A stretch of DNA of 64,000 bases from Dactylosporangium fulvum (GCF_025137375.1 NZ_CP073720.1:4488501-4552500), one strand, 5' to 3'. Shown: positions 18,151-27,963, counted from the stretch's first letter. The notes: generated by a model not told the origin, from the sequence alone. Translations and numbers: made by a program.

Positions 18151-19422
18151 GAGCGTGCGGTCCTGCCGGCCGGCTCTCTCGGCCGCGGCGAGTTTGCGTC
18201 GCAGCTGTGCGCGCTCCGGTTCGGTGCTGTCAAGGTCGAGCGCCGCTCGGTAGGCCGTGACGGCTTCGGTGTATCGGCCGAGCCGGTGCAGTAGGTCGGC
18301 GCGCGCAACGAAGTAGGGGAGGTACCGGCGTAGTGCCGGCTCCTCGGCCATGTCGGTCAGCAGCGCGAGGCCGGCCTGCGGGCCGTCGCGCATCGCCACC
18401 GCCGCGGCTCGGTTCAGCGCGATGATCGGCGACGGTACGAGCGCCAGCAGTACTTCGTACAGCGCAACCACTTGCGGCCAGTCGGTGGTGGCGAGGTCCG
18501 CCGCCTCGTCGTGCAGCGCGGCGATTGCGGCCTGCACGCCGTAGGGGCCGGGTGGTCCGCCGGTCAACGCGACCGGCACCAGCGCGAGGCCCTCCTCGAT
18601 CATCGTGCGGTCCCAGCGGCTGCGGTCCTGCTCCTCGAGCAGAACGAGGTCGCCGGTCGGACCGGTCCGGGCGGCGCGCCGGGCGTGGACGAGCAGCATC
18701 AACCCCAGCAGCCCGGTCACCTCTCGCTCGCCAGGCAGCAGCCGGCGCAGGATCCGGACCAGGCGGATGGCCTCCTCCGCGAGGTTGTCGCGGCGCAGGT
18801 GCGGGCCGGAGCTCGCCGTGTAGCCCTCGGTGAACACGGAGTACAGCACCTGCAGGACGGCCGGCAGCCGCCGCGGGAACTCCTCGGCGCTCGGCACGCG
18901 GAACGGGATGCGGGCCTCCCGGATCTTCTGCTTCGCGCGCGTGATCCGCTTGGCCATCACCGCCGTCGGCACCACGAAGGCGCGCGCGACCTCGGGCGTG
19001 GTCAGCCCGGCCAGGCAGCGCAGCGTCAGCGCCACCCGGTCGTCGGCCGCCAGCGCGGGGTGGGCGCAGGTGAAGAACAGCTGCAGCCGCTCGTCGGGCA
19101 GCTCACCCCCGGCGTCCGCGGCCGGGGCGGGCCCGGAGCGGTCCGCCTCGACCTGCAGCAGCGCGAGCCGGGCCGCGTAGGCCTGGTCGCGCCGCAGCAG
19201 GTCGATCGCCCGGCGCCGGGCGGTGGTCATCAGCCAGGCGCCGGGCTTGGGCGGGACGCCGTCGACCGGCCAGCGGGTCAGCGCCGCCTCGATCGCGTCG
19301 GACGTGACCTCCTCGGCCAGATCGAGGTCGCCGAAGCGGCGGACGAGCGCCGCGAGCAGCAGGCCGCGCTCCTCCCGGAACACCGCCTCGACGCTCGCCT
19401 CCGGCAGCGACTCGCCGGCCAT
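18145..19422 (-). CDS. ECF42-group RNA polymerase sigma factor
   Basis: The product has 425 residues, far longer than ordinary ECF factors. An N-terminal sigma-2 region (FGDLDLAEEVTSDAIEAAL) and sigma-4 region (LRCLAGLTTPEVARAFVVPTAVMAKRI, quoted in part) are followed by a long TPR-like extension (NRAAAVAMRDGPQAGL, LLHRLGRYTEAVTAYRAAL). This extension defines ECF42. These factors have no classical anti-sigma; they co-occur with DGPF/YCII proteins such as the one ending 3 bp upstream at 19426. The two genes form one operon. Confidence 0.9.
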   Translation of the reverse strand: MAGESLPEASVEAVFREERGLLLAALVRRFGDLDLAEEVTSDAIEAALTRWPVDGVPPKPGAWLMTTARRRAIDLLRRDQAYAARLALLQVEADRSGPAPAADAGGELPDERLQLFFTCAHPALAADDRVALTLRCLAGLTTPEVARAFVVPTAVMAKRITRAKQKIREARIPFRVPSAEEFPRRLPAVLQVLYSVFTEGYTASSGPHLRRDNLAEEAIRLVRILRRLLPGEREVTGLLGLMLLVHARRAARTGPTGDLVLLEEQDRSRWDRTMIEEGLALVPVALTGGPPGPYGVQAAIAALHDEAADLATTDWPQVVALYEVLLALVPSPIIALNRAAAVAMRDGPQAGLALLTDMAEEPALRRYLPYFVARADLLHRLGRYTEAVTAYRAALDLDSTEPERAQLRRKLAAAERAGRQDRTLR

Positions 19423-19425
19423 GGC

Positions 19426-19779
19426 TCAGTTGCCGAAGTCGGCGACCGGCCGGACCACGACCGAACCGCCCCCGCGGGCGCCGGGGCAGCGCGTCGCCCA
19501 GTCGAGCGCGGCGTCGAGGTCAGGCACGTCGATCACATAGAAGCCGCCGAGGACCTCGCGCGTCTCGGCGAACGGCCCGTCGGTCACCATCGGCCTGCCG
19601 TCTGCAGCCACCCGTACCGTCGTGGCGGTCACCAGGTCGGCGAGCGACTCGCCGGCCACCCAGATCCCCGCCTCCTTCACCTGCCGGTCGTATGTCATCC
19701 ACGCCTCGAAGCCGCCACCCTCGCCGGCCTCGTCGCCGTCATCCTGCGCGCCGGCGTGGATCAGCAACATGTACTTCAT
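19426..19779 (-). CDS. YCII/DGPF-domain protein, partner of the ECF42 sigma factor
   Basis: MKYMLLIHAG starts a 117-residue YCII-related protein with the diagnostic TDGPFAETREVLGGFYVID block. The ATG at 19779 is preceded by AGGAGACG. Proteins of this family are the usual genomic companions of ECF42 sigma factors, and the sigma gene starts right after this one. They are often regulon members. A catalytic role in small-molecule modification has been suggested from the fold, but none is proven here. Confidence 0.9.
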   Translation of the reverse strand: MKYMLLIHAGAQDDGDEAGEGGGFEAWMTYDRQVKEAGIWVAGESLADLVTATTVRVAADGRPMVTDGPFAETREVLGGFYVIDVPDLDAALDWATRCPGARGGGSVVVRPVADFGN

Positions 19780-19993
19780 GATCGTCTCCTGTGCTGTCTG
19801 TCGCAACGTCATGCGGCTGGGCCGCCACACAAGTTCCCCACGAACGGCAGCCCGCCGGAAGGACACACCGGGCCAAAATATCGCCGCCGGATGCTGTGAC
19901 GGACATCACACAATTCCGGTCGGCGGCTCGGTCCATCTTCGCCCGGCCGGCTCGTGGTGTTGGCAAATCCCAAGTTGTGCAAGGAGCGCTACG

Positions 19994-20662
19994 ATGCCCG
20001 CCACCGCACCCCGCCACGACCGGTCCAGAAGGCTGCTGGTTGCCGGCCTCGCCGCCGGCGTACTGTTCCCCCTCGGCTCCTTCGCGCAGGCGTTCATCCG
20101 CGACGGCTTCAACATCCGCCGGCACGGGCTGAGTTCACTGACCCTCGGAGACCTCGGCTGGCTACAGATCGCCAATTTCATCGGCACCGGTGTATTGGCA
20201 ATCCTGTTTGCCGTCGCCGCCCGCCGGACCATGCGCAACCCCGACGAAACTGGCCCGGCCGCAGCGGCGGGACCGCTACTGATCGCCATCTACGGCATCG
20301 GCATGATCGGCGGCGGCCTGTTCCACCCGGACCCGGCCCTGGGCTGGCCTGTCGGCACCCCGGACAAGCTGCCCGAGCATGCCACCCTCAGCAACAACCT
20401 GCACATCGTGTTCGCGGCCATGGCGTTCCTGTCGATGATCGCGGCCGGTCCGGTGTTCGCCCGGCGGTTCGCCCAGACCCGGCCAGCCTGGGCCATGACC
20501 AGTGCCGTGGCCAGCACCGCCGTGTTCGTCCTGACCGTGCTCCCGTGGAGTGCCGGCAGCGCCAGCCTACGCTTCGCCGCCGCTGCCGTGCTGGTGTCGG
20601 GGCTAATGATTACTGTGGCCTGGCGCCTGCGAGCCGACCATCCGTTTCGCCGACCCGACTGA
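19994..20662 (+). CDS. DUF998-type integral membrane protein
   Basis: The ATG at 19994 follows AAGGAG and gives 222 residues with about six membrane helices (RRLLVAGLAAGVLFPLGSF, WLQIANFIGTGVLAILFAV, GPLLIAIYGIGMIGGGLF, and three more). The loop RHGLSSLTLGDLGW and the HPDPALGWP segment are typical of DUF998 proteins. Function is unknown. It is divergent from the YCII-ECF42 operon and may be one of its targets, which is only a positional guess. Confidence 0.75.
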   Translation: MPATAPRHDRSRRLLVAGLAAGVLFPLGSFAQAFIRDGFNIRRHGLSSLTLGDLGWLQIANFIGTGVLAILFAVAARRTMRNPDETGPAAAAGPLLIAIYGIGMIGGGLFHPDPALGWPVGTPDKLPEHATLSNNLHIVFAAMAFLSMIAAGPVFARRFAQTRPAWAMTSAVASTAVFVLTVLPWSAGSASLRFAAAAVLVSGLMITVAWRLRADHPFRRPD

Positions 20663-20685
20663 CGGGTCCGCCTGTAGGCCCACCG

Positions 20686-20826
20686 ATGATCACTACGTCC
20701 TGGCTCCGCCGCCGCTCGCTGGGGCCCCACGCTCATGCCGCAGATCTCGCGCGGCGGCTCGCTGACGACACCGCCACCCTCGAAGAACTCCGCCACGAAC
20801 GAGCACAACTCCCGAAACCGACCTGA
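20686..20826 (+). CDS. Possible 46-residue protein
   Basis: A short frame starts at ATG 20686 and encodes a helical, charged C-terminal part (AADLARRLADDTATLEELRHERAQL) that could form a coiled coil. Codon bias is plausible, but there is no clear ribosome site and no family match. It could be a remnant. The remaining bases to 20961 hold nothing I recognise. Confidence 0.3.
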   Translation: MITTSWLRRRSLGPHAHAADLARRLADDTATLEELRHERAQLPKPT

Positions 20827-20961
20827 TCGCCCCACGCACCGACCCGCCGCGCACGCAAAGATGGCGAGTTGCTTGATCACGTTCCGCGCTGTGCCGTCGA
20901 CCAACACGTCAGCGGCCGGAACTGCCGTCGCTCGCCGCAGGCCGCACGGACCCAGTCGCGC

Positions 20962-22296
20962 TCAGACCTGCTCTGTCGCCGGTCTGGCGCGGGTCGCCGC
21001 AATCGCCTCCTCGGCTCGGCCCGCGCGGATCAACGCCTTCGCGAACAGCATGCGGGACCATCCTTCGGCGGTCGGGCTGAGCATGGCGATGGCCTCGTCC
21101 GGTGGACCGTGGTCGGTCAGCAGGGCGGCCAGGCGTTCGCGGGCGTACCCGCTGCCCGCCTCGGGATCCGCTCGCAGTTCGGCGATCGCCTGCTCATAGC
21201 GGCCGCATTCGACCAACGCCTCGATCCATTCCAGGCGCAGTCTGACCGGGTCCGGCCAAACCTCGGCGACGACCTCGGCCACAGCGGCCTGTGCCTCGTC
21301 CAGGCGGTCGTGCTCGATCAGCAGCACGCACAGCGGGCGCAGCAGGGCCGGCTCCGCGACGGCCGCCGTCCGCAGCACGGTGACCGCCTCGTCGACCCGA
21401 CCGTGCCGGGCCAGCAGGTCGGCAAGAAGGCACGGCTCGTCCTGGCGGACAACCCGCCCCAGTTCCGCCGCCGCGGCGTAGTGGGGCAGGCCGTGCTGCT
21501 CATGAATGCGGCATACCCGTGCCACGCGGGGCGCCAGCACCGCCACCGCGCTGTCGATGCGGCCCTGTTCCTCGTACCAGCGAGCGAGTCGATGCGCGCC
21601 GTACCTGCGTCCGCTGCGGTCATCACCGGCGGCGAACTGCGCGAGCGCCGCGGGGTCGTGACGGGCGAGCAGATCGGCCAGGTGTTGGGCGTCCGCGACG
21701 TTGTACGGCCCTTCGCGAAGGCCGTCGGACAGCGCGGCAATCGCCTCCTCCAGCCGGCCGTCGCGTTCCAGCACGGAGGCCAGCAGGCTCTCCAGGCCGA
21801 GCCGCCCGGCGTCGATCCGCGACCGCAGCAGCTCGATCACCTCGTCGTCGCGGCCCAGGCCGCGGGTCAGTTCGACCGGCACGTCGATCGGGTACATGTA
21901 GTCATCGAGGCCCTGCCGCAGCATGGCGAGCACGTCGTCGGCACGGCCCTGTTGGATCAGCAGCGTCCCGAGGCGTTCCACGGCCTCGGGATGGCCCTCG
22001 TCGGCGTACGGGCGCAGCATCACCATCGCCGCGTCGACGTCGCCGGACTCCGCGAGGTACCCGGCGTAGTCGTCCACGACCCGCGCTGCCCAGTCCGTAC
22101 CGACGAAGGGCCGCAGCAACGTCAGGACTGTCGCCGGCGGCTCGCCGCGGGCCCGCAGCAGCCGTGCCAGCGTTTCGGCGCATTCGTAGTCGCCGTCGTC
22201 AGCCTCGCGGCGCAGCAGGTCCAGGTGTCCGTGCTCCGCGAGCAGCCGCACGACCATTCGCGGCAGCCCATCCCGTGGGGACCTGGCAGCGTCCAT
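20962..22296 (-). CDS. Tetratricopeptide-like repeat protein
   Basis: The 444-residue protein is built from about ten ~35-residue helical repeats with the pattern LLxxxGRxDEAxxxLR (for example LLARHGRVDEAVTVLR, LLIEHDRLDEAQAAV, LIRAGRAEEAIAA). No signal peptide, membrane helix or catalytic motif is visible. Actinomycetes carry many such proteins of unknown role, probably as scaffolds. The ATG at 22296 or a GTG at 22305 may start it; neither has a strong ribosome site. Upstream (22310-22740) I see only small GC-rich hairpins and no gene. Confidence 0.75.
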   Translation of the reverse strand: MDAARSPRDGLPRMVVRLLAEHGHLDLLRREADDGDYECAETLARLLRARGEPPATVLTLLRPFVGTDWAARVVDDYAGYLAESGDVDAAMVMLRPYADEGHPEAVERLGTLLIQQGRADDVLAMLRQGLDDYMYPIDVPVELTRGLGRDDEVIELLRSRIDAGRLGLESLLASVLERDGRLEEAIAALSDGLREGPYNVADAQHLADLLARHDPAALAQFAAGDDRSGRRYGAHRLARWYEEQGRIDSAVAVLAPRVARVCRIHEQHGLPHYAAAAELGRVVRQDEPCLLADLLARHGRVDEAVTVLRTAAVAEPALLRPLCVLLIEHDRLDEAQAAVAEVVAEVWPDPVRLRLEWIEALVECGRYEQAIAELRADPEAGSGYARERLAALLTDHGPPDEAIAMLSPTAEGWSRMLFAKALIRAGRAEEAIAATRARPATEQV

Positions 22297-22745
22297 GGGA
22301 GGCACCCTAACCTCGCGCCTTCCGTCAAGGATGCAGCGGTGCTGTGGCCGGGAACGGGGACCGTGCCGCAGCGGCTCACCGCCTGCGCGTGGACAAGCGA
22401 GCCTCCGCGAGGCGCTCGATCATGGCATCCGCACATGCCGCCGATCGCGTGCGGCGGCTCATCGACTATCGTGACGCTCCGTAGGCGGCTACGACCGCCA
22501 GATCTGCGGCCGCTGCCCACGCTCGTGGCGAGGTCAGTCCGCGCAGGTCGGCTGTATTTCTCATCGACCTCGCTCGGCAGTGGCTTGGGATGAGCATGCG
22601 GTCGAGACGGCGCAGGGCCCTGTCGTGGGATCCTCGACTGGGGCAACGTTCGCATGATTCACGTTCGGTGGAGGCAACTGGGCTTGCGCCAGCGTTCATC
22701 GTTCGATGGAGTCCCGCCGTGGCCAGGGCCTGCTGCCAACAGGTT

Positions 22746-22782
22746 CGGCCCGCGACGGCTCTTGTGGAGCGGTCGCGGGCCG
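22746..22782 (-). terminator. Stem-loop terminator of the phospholipase C gene
   Basis: CGGCCCGCGAC (22746-22756) pairs perfectly with GTCGCGGGCCG (22772-22782) around a 15-base loop. It starts 17 bases after the phospholipase stop codon on the minus strand, a typical intrinsic terminator position. Confidence 0.7.
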
Positions 22783-22798
22783 TGGGGAAACGCCTGGG

Positions 22799-24817
22799 TC
22801 AGCCGAGGGAGGGGTCGCTGATGCTGGCGAAGCCGTTTTCCAGGTGTCCGGCGAAGACGCGGACGAAGCTGCCGGCGGTGACGGTGATGTCGTACCAACC
22901 ACCGGCGTCGCGGGTGTCCAGGTCGGCGTACTTGCCGTTGCCGTGGAGTCGAACCGGCCCGGCGTAGGCGTCGGTGACGGTGACTTCGGCGGCGTCGCGT
23001 GTGGCGTTGATTTCCACTCGGAGCTTGCCCGAGTCGCCCAGTGGTCGCAGGGTGACGGCGACCCTGTCGGTGCGGGTGTCGCCGGCCAGTTTGCGGAAGA
23101 ATCCGTTGGGGCCGTGCAGGTGCACCTCGTACGTGCCGGAGACCGGCAGCTGGGCGGTGAGCCGGTGGCCGGCGCCCACGGTGTAGCTGTGCGGTTGTCC
23201 GGCCGGGGTGATCAGCCGGGCTTGGAAATGTGCACCCAGGGTTCCGTTGTTCACGATCGTGAGATCCAGCGGGTTGCTGCGCTTCTCGACGACGTTCAGG
23301 TTGTATCCGAGCGGCCGGGCCGGGCGGGTACCGGGCTCCTGGGTCGGCATCTTCGAGCTGGCCGGACGGGGTGGGAAATAGGTCTTGTGCCGCAACCGGT
23401 CTTGCGGCTTCATCGCCGAGGTGTCTGGCAGGGCCGCGAGTCCGGTGACGCTGCGGGAGAAGTCGAAGGCCGAGGTCAGGTCGCCGGCGACGGTGCGCCG
23501 CCAGGGGGTGATCTGCGGTTCGGCGATGCCGAACCGCTGTTCCAAGAAACGGATCACCGAGGTGTGGTCGAATGTTTCGGAGCAGACGTGGCCGCCGGTG
23601 GACCAGGGTGAGACCACGAACATCGGTACCCGTGGGCCCATGCCGTAGGGGCCGGGCTTGGCGCGGCTGCTGCCGGGGTAGAACTCGTGCTCGGTGGAAA
23701 CTGTGGAGGCGCCGGGGACGATCGGGGTGTTCGGGTGCGGTGGTACCAGGTGGTCGAAGAAGCCGTCGTTCTCGTCGTAGGTGATGAACAGCGCGGTCTT
23801 GGCCCACACGTCGGGGTTGCTGGTCAGGGTGTCCAGGACCTTGGAGATGTACCAGGCACCGTAGTTGGTGGGCCAGTTGGAGTGCTCGGTGAACGCCTCG
23901 GGGGCGGAGATCCAGGAGACCTGGGGCAGCCGGTCGGCTTTCACATCGGCGGCGAGGATCTCGAAGTAGTCCTGGCCCTTTCTGTTCTCGGTGCCGGTGC
24001 GGGCCTTCTCGTACAGCGGGTCGCCGGGCTGGGCGTTGCGGTAGGAGTTGAAGTACAACAACGAGGTGTCGCCGTAGTTGCCGATGTAGGCGTCGTTGTC
24101 CCAGCCCCAGGAGCCGGCGGCGTTCAGGCCGCTGCCGATGTCCTGATAGATCTTCCACGAGATCCCGGCCGCTTCCAGGCGTTCGGGGTAGGTGGGCCAG
24201 TCGTAGCCGAGTTCGTCGTTGTAGAGCACCGGTCCGCCGCCCTTGCCGTCGTTGCCGGTCCAGCCGGTCCACAGGTAGTAGCGGTTGGGATCGGTGTTGC
24301 CGATGAACGAGCAGTAGTACGCATCGCAGATGGTAAACGCGTCGGCGAGCGCATAGTGAAACGCGGCGTCCTGGCGCAACAGGTAGGCCATGGTGGTGGG
24401 TGTCTTGGCGGGGATCCACTGGTCGTAGTGGCCGTTGTTGACTGCCTTCTGGCCGCCCGGCCAGGCGTGGTCGAGGCCTTGCAGGAATGCGGCGCCCAGG
24501 TCGTCGACCTGCGGGTGGAAGGGGAGCACCTCGCCCTTGCTGTCCGCCTGGTGCCAGACGGACTTGCCGGAGGGAAGCTGCACCGGGTGCGGGTCGCCGA
24601 AACCGCGGACTCCGCGCAGCGAGGCGAGATAGTGGTCGAAGGAACGGTTCTCCTGCATCAGGATCACCACGTGCTCGACGTCCATGATCGTTCCGGTGCT
24701 GCCCTGCGGGGCGATGGCCGCGGCCCGCTGGACACTACCGAGCAGGCTGTAGGCCAGGCCCGCTGCGGAGGCCGCGCCGGTCAGCTTCAGGAATCGTCTG
24801 CGATCGATGTCCACCAT
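22799..24817 (-). CDS. Tat-exported phospholipase C of the phosphoesterase family
   Basis: The ATG at 24817 follows GAGAGG and opens with a twin-arginine signal (DRRRFLKLTGAASAAGLAYSL), giving 672 residues. The catalytic part matches bacterial non-specific phospholipases C and acid phosphatases: LMQENRSFDHYLASLRGVRGFGDP, GNTDPNRYYLWTG, FITYDENDGFFDHLVPP, and HTSVIRFLEQRFG. After residue ~480 come two beta-rich C-terminal domains (NPLDLTIVNNG, HLHGPNGFFRKLAGD) usual in this family. It probably hydrolyses phosphatidylcholine or related lipids outside the cell, as a phosphate-scavenging enzyme. A Pho-type promoter was not identified. Confidence 0.92.
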   Translation of the reverse strand: MVDIDRRRFLKLTGAASAAGLAYSLLGSVQRAAAIAPQGSTGTIMDVEHVVILMQENRSFDHYLASLRGVRGFGDPHPVQLPSGKSVWHQADSKGEVLPFHPQVDDLGAAFLQGLDHAWPGGQKAVNNGHYDQWIPAKTPTTMAYLLRQDAAFHYALADAFTICDAYYCSFIGNTDPNRYYLWTGWTGNDGKGGGPVLYNDELGYDWPTYPERLEAAGISWKIYQDIGSGLNAAGSWGWDNDAYIGNYGDTSLLYFNSYRNAQPGDPLYEKARTGTENRKGQDYFEILAADVKADRLPQVSWISAPEAFTEHSNWPTNYGAWYISKVLDTLTSNPDVWAKTALFITYDENDGFFDHLVPPHPNTPIVPGASTVSTEHEFYPGSSRAKPGPYGMGPRVPMFVVSPWSTGGHVCSETFDHTSVIRFLEQRFGIAEPQITPWRRTVAGDLTSAFDFSRSVTGLAALPDTSAMKPQDRLRHKTYFPPRPASSKMPTQEPGTRPARPLGYNLNVVEKRSNPLDLTIVNNGTLGAHFQARLITPAGQPHSYTVGAGHRLTAQLPVSGTYEVHLHGPNGFFRKLAGDTRTDRVAVTLRPLGDSGKLRVEINATRDAAEVTVTDAYAGPVRLHGNGKYADLDTRDAGGWYDITVTAGSFVRVFAGHLENGFASISDPSLG

Positions 24818-25008
24818 CGTGATGCCTCTCGTTCGATGACGTCTGTGCAGGCACGACGTTCCTCGCCGGAGACCAATCCCGGGTTGCCGGTTCGTGGCGG
24901 GTCGCGGAACAGGGAGCAGCCGCGCGCGACCGGGCCGCGGCAGCAGAAAGGGGCTCCTTCTCGGTACGTTTCTGGGTATCGAAGCCAAGAACGTGAAGAA
25001 GGAGCCCG

Positions 25009-25095
25009 ATGGCAGTGTACGCAGATCCGGATGGCGGGATGAGGTTTGAGCGGTCGCGGCAGCGGTTCGAGGCTGTACTGGGCTGGCTCGCCTGA
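25009..25095 (+). CDS. Possible 28-residue peptide or truncated gene start
   Basis: AAGGAGCCCG precedes an ATG at 25009 that opens a 28-residue frame (MAVYADPDGG..., ending AVLGWLA). The ribosome site is excellent for so short a frame. This looks like the first codons of a longer gene cut off, perhaps a transposase, but no continuation is found. The rest of 24818-25134 holds the phospholipase promoter region only. Confidence 0.3.
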   Translation: MAVYADPDGGMRFERSRQRFEAVLGWLA

Positions 25096-25134
25096 TTCAG
25101 CTCGTGGCCTGCCGCTGTTCAGGCAACCGTCGAA

Positions 25135-25749
25135 CTACCCGTGTGACTCGCGGTGGTACGCCAGTTGGCTTGGGTCGATCGTGTGGCCAGGCACGGTGAG
25201 CAGTTTGCTGATCTCTGCGCCGGTGAGGGTGTCACGTACAACCCCGGTAGCGTCGACGTGGATCGCTCCGGCGTCGAAGAGGACGTGATGGTTCGGACAT
25301 AGGCACAGGACGTTGCTCATAACGTCTGGACCGTTGTGCGGCTTGCCCAACGCGCGGATGTGCGCCGCCTCCGCGTAGGGCCCAGCCGCGGTCATGAGTT
25401 GGACCCCGCACACCTGGCACCGATAGTTGTGCTTCTGCTTGACGCCGTTGGCGACCACCGTGCTGCGCACCAACCGCTGGATGACCGTCTTGACTCGGTC
25501 GGCAGGTCCTCCGCCGAGCTCGTCGAGAGGCCGGAAGCCGATCGACGGCGAGTGAGCCGGGTCGCCGCTGGCACCGCGCACCACGCGGACCGGGTTGCCG
25601 TCCAGCTGGCTTCGGGCGAGCCCAGCGTTGCCGAGCGTCAACGTCTGGTCGGCGATCCGCCGCTTGGTGCTTGGGTCGTTCCCACCCTGGCCGGTGTAGA
25701 CAATCTCGTTGCCGAAGTCTTCATCATCGACGTAGCCGCCCGAGACCAC
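25135..25749 (-). pseudogene. SRA-HNH (McrA-like) endonuclease, N-terminus missing
   Basis: The 204-residue frame begins inside an SRA-YDG domain: VVSGGYVDDEDFGNEIVYTGQGG, seen in parts, then LARSQLDGNPVRVVRGA. It ends with an HNH nuclease (CQVCGVQLMTAAGPYAEAAHI, LCLCPNHHVLFDAG) with CxxC, the AAHI His and NHH residues intact. SRA-HNH proteins such as McrA homologues in Streptomyces cut modified DNA (5-methylcytosine or phosphorothioate). Coding similarity goes a few residues upstream of the first Met (AESIV) and then breaks near 25775, so the start of the SRA domain is lost. Confidence 0.7.
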
Positions 25750-25825
25750 GATCGACTCCGCACCGTCCCTGCCCCCGCCTCGGGGTCGCCTGAATCGGGC
25801 AGGCGGGCACGGCGTGGATGAGCGT

Positions 25826-26197
25826 TCAGTTGCGGCCGTCGTGGTCGCTGAGGCTGGTGCGGAGCTGGGCGGCGAGGTCGACGGTGGAGTCGGCTGGTTC
25901 GGCGTCGAGGTCTTTGAGGGCCTTGGTGAGTGCCCGCAGCAGGGTCGTGATGCCGTCCGCGTCGTGTAGGGCGTGACGGGCCTGCATGGCCTTGCGGTAC
26001 AGCTCTTCGTTGTAGCGGTCCAGACTGATGGCCTTGGTGAGCAGTTCGGACGCAGCGTGCGGGTCGGTGCTGAGCAGATTGGCTTCGTCCGTGACTGGAC
26101 CCACCCATGTGGATGGAATGGCGGTCGGTGAGCCCAACACGGTCGAGTCGCCAGCGACGCCCTCTGCTCTCACCGGACCCAGCGGCGCTAGGTTCAA
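25826..26197 (-). pseudogene. C-terminal fragment of a bacterial transcriptional activator (BTAD) protein
   Basis: The frame carries a helical segment matching the end of SARP-type BTAD domains: LLTKAISLDRYNEELYRKAMQ, in pieces, and HDADGITTLLRALTKALKDLDAEP. This part starts near 26110; upstream residues are unrelated, and the N-terminal winged helix and most of the BTAD are gone. It lies next to a transposon-end repeat at 26304, which may mark the break. Confidence 0.55.
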
Positions 26198-26303
26198 GTT
26201 TGTCGTAGCCGACTACGCCGCGTGGTGATGGCGGGCCTGGCGCAGTCCGCGCAACGCCACGGATCGCGGCATTAGTGGCTTCGTTCGCGAGAATGGGCAC
26301 CAC

Positions 26304-26492
26304 ATGTTCGTCACTTCCGGCTCCACCTCGTCAGCCCGTATGGCGCCGATGTTCGTGAGATTGAGCGCCAGTTTGTTGACGATGTCTGAGGTCTCTGCCG
26401 AGGTGAGACCAGGGCGCGATGTCACTCTCCGTAGACATCGGCCGTCGTGACGAACTATGGGGCTATCCGCACATCTGCCGAGAAGCGTGCGT
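26304..26492 (+). repeat. Transposon-end repeat, copy B
   Basis: This is the second copy of the sequence at 17964-18150, in the same orientation. It contains GTCACTTCCGGCTCCACCTC, GATGTTCGTGAG...GAGCGCC at 26348-26369, TGTCACTCTCCGTAG and GCACATCTGCCGA. It precedes the HEAT-repeat gene, while the same binding-site motif occurs inverted after that gene at 27964-28050. Confidence 0.6.
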
Positions 26493-26520
26493 CCGCTTGG
26501 CGGTAGGGCAAAATGGTCGG

Positions 26521-27813
26521 GTGGAGCAGGCGGTGATCGATGCCATCCGGGACGGTGACGTGGCGGCCGTCCGTCGATACCTGTATAGCCTGCCGCATGA
26601 GGAGCTGTGGCAGGACGGAGGCCGGGCGCTGGCCGGCGAGGTGGCCCGGTCGGGCGGCCCCGGGTTCGCGCAGCTGTTCTACGGGTACGGCGGAGCCCTG
26701 CCGTCCGGGCCGTGGGGCGAGATCGACCCGCCGGTGTGGGCGGCTGACCACGGGGTCAGCGTCCTGTTGAAACCCCTGCTGCAAGACTACCCGGCACCAG
26801 AGGCCACGCTGCGGCGTGCGCTTGACGCGGCGCAGGCCTGGCTCGATGTCGACCCGGAAGCCGAGCTGCGCCGCCGGGCGGGTTTGGCCGACGGCGACGC
26901 GTTCACGGTGGCACGGGACCACATCACGATCGACGAGTACGAACCTCGGGCGCGGCGGATCCGCCTGAGCGCCGCCGACGGCCGGTGGGTGGAGGTCCTC
27001 GCCGAGCACCGGGCCGTCGTCACCGTCCTGGAGCAGTACCTGGACCTGTCGGTCTCACGCGACGAGCTGCTGACGCGGGCCCTGTGGTCGGCGGACCCGG
27101 AGTCGTGCACCTGGTCGGAGTCGCAGCACGCCGTCAGGGCGCGGTTCCCGGCGGAGGGAACCTTCCTGTGGGCGGCCGCCCGGCTCGCCGATGAGGACGT
27201 GGCGGTGCGCCGCTTCACCGCCGAACTGCTGCACATGTCAACGGTCGACGGGGAGGCCGCCGACACGTCGTACGCCGCCGACGCCCGGGCGGCGCTCTGG
27301 GCGCGGATGGCGGCCGAGACCGATACCGAGACGCTGTGCAGTGTGCTCGGCGCATACGCGGGCTTCAGCGAGCTCCACCCGACCCTGCACGAACTCCTGC
27401 CGTTCACCGCGGACCGTCGCCCCGAGGTGCGCCGCCGTGCGGCCCTGCATCTGTTCGACTACGCCGGCGCGGACGACCGGAGGGGGCCAATCCTGGAGAC
27501 GATGCTGCGCCTGGCCCGGGACCCGGACCCGACGGTCCGGGCGACGGCCACGGCCACGCTCATCCACTCCACGATCGACACGCCCGCGCTGCGCGAGCTG
27601 CTCGCCGCCCAGTTGGACGGCGACGACAGGGCGTCGCAAATCGCCGCGGCGGTCGGGCTGGCCCTGCGCTGGGACGCGCACGCCCTGGTGCGGCTGCGCC
27701 AGATGAGCGACGAAGATGGATACGAGTCGCACGCCTGGAACGAGCTTGACAGGGTAGAGCGTGTGCTTGCGCAGCGGCCTGGACCTGAACCGAGCCACAA
27801 GAACCAGGCATAG
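26521..27813 (+). CDS. HEAT-repeat protein
   Basis: From GTG at 26521 the product has 430 residues. The N-terminal part (VIDAIRDGDVAAVRRYL...) resembles ankyrin-like helices. The C-terminal half holds HEAT-like repeats of ~32 residues with PEVRRRAALHLFDY, DPTVRATATATLIHS and RASQIAAAVGLAL. No catalytic motif, signal or membrane helix is visible. Such proteins are binding scaffolds. The gene is bounded by transposon-end motifs in inverted orientation (copy B on the left, 27964-28050 on the right), so it may be cargo of a non-autonomous element. Confidence 0.75.
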   Translation: MEQAVIDAIRDGDVAAVRRYLYSLPHEELWQDGGRALAGEVARSGGPGFAQLFYGYGGALPSGPWGEIDPPVWAADHGVSVLLKPLLQDYPAPEATLRRALDAAQAWLDVDPEAELRRRAGLADGDAFTVARDHITIDEYEPRARRIRLSAADGRWVEVLAEHRAVVTVLEQYLDLSVSRDELLTRALWSADPESCTWSESQHAVRARFPAEGTFLWAAARLADEDVAVRRFTAELLHMSTVDGEAADTSYAADARAALWARMAAETDTETLCSVLGAYAGFSELHPTLHELLPFTADRRPEVRRRAALHLFDYAGADDRRGPILETMLRLARDPDPTVRATATATLIHSTIDTPALRELLAAQLDGDDRASQIAAAVGLALRWDAHALVRLRQMSDEDGYESHAWNELDRVERVLAQRPGPEPSHKNQA

Positions 27814-27963
27814 CTCACCAACACGGCTTGTTGATCGGCGCTGTGAGTACGGCACGCCGTGCACGCATCTGCCGCAGACAACGCTCGCTGTGTTCCCGGC
27901 ACTCGTCACGATGCGTGAGCGAAGTGCTTGCGCGCTGGTCGGCCGATCCTTGCAACTGACGGT

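Noticed and set aside
18472..19899. 475-residue plus-strand frame over the ECF42 and YCII genes
   Set aside because: Both minus-strand genes have diagnostic motifs and form a known pair; the plus frame has none.
22706..25042. Long plus-strand frames over the phospholipase C gene
   Set aside because: They are shadows of the minus-strand enzyme, whose Tat signal and catalytic motifs are unambiguous.
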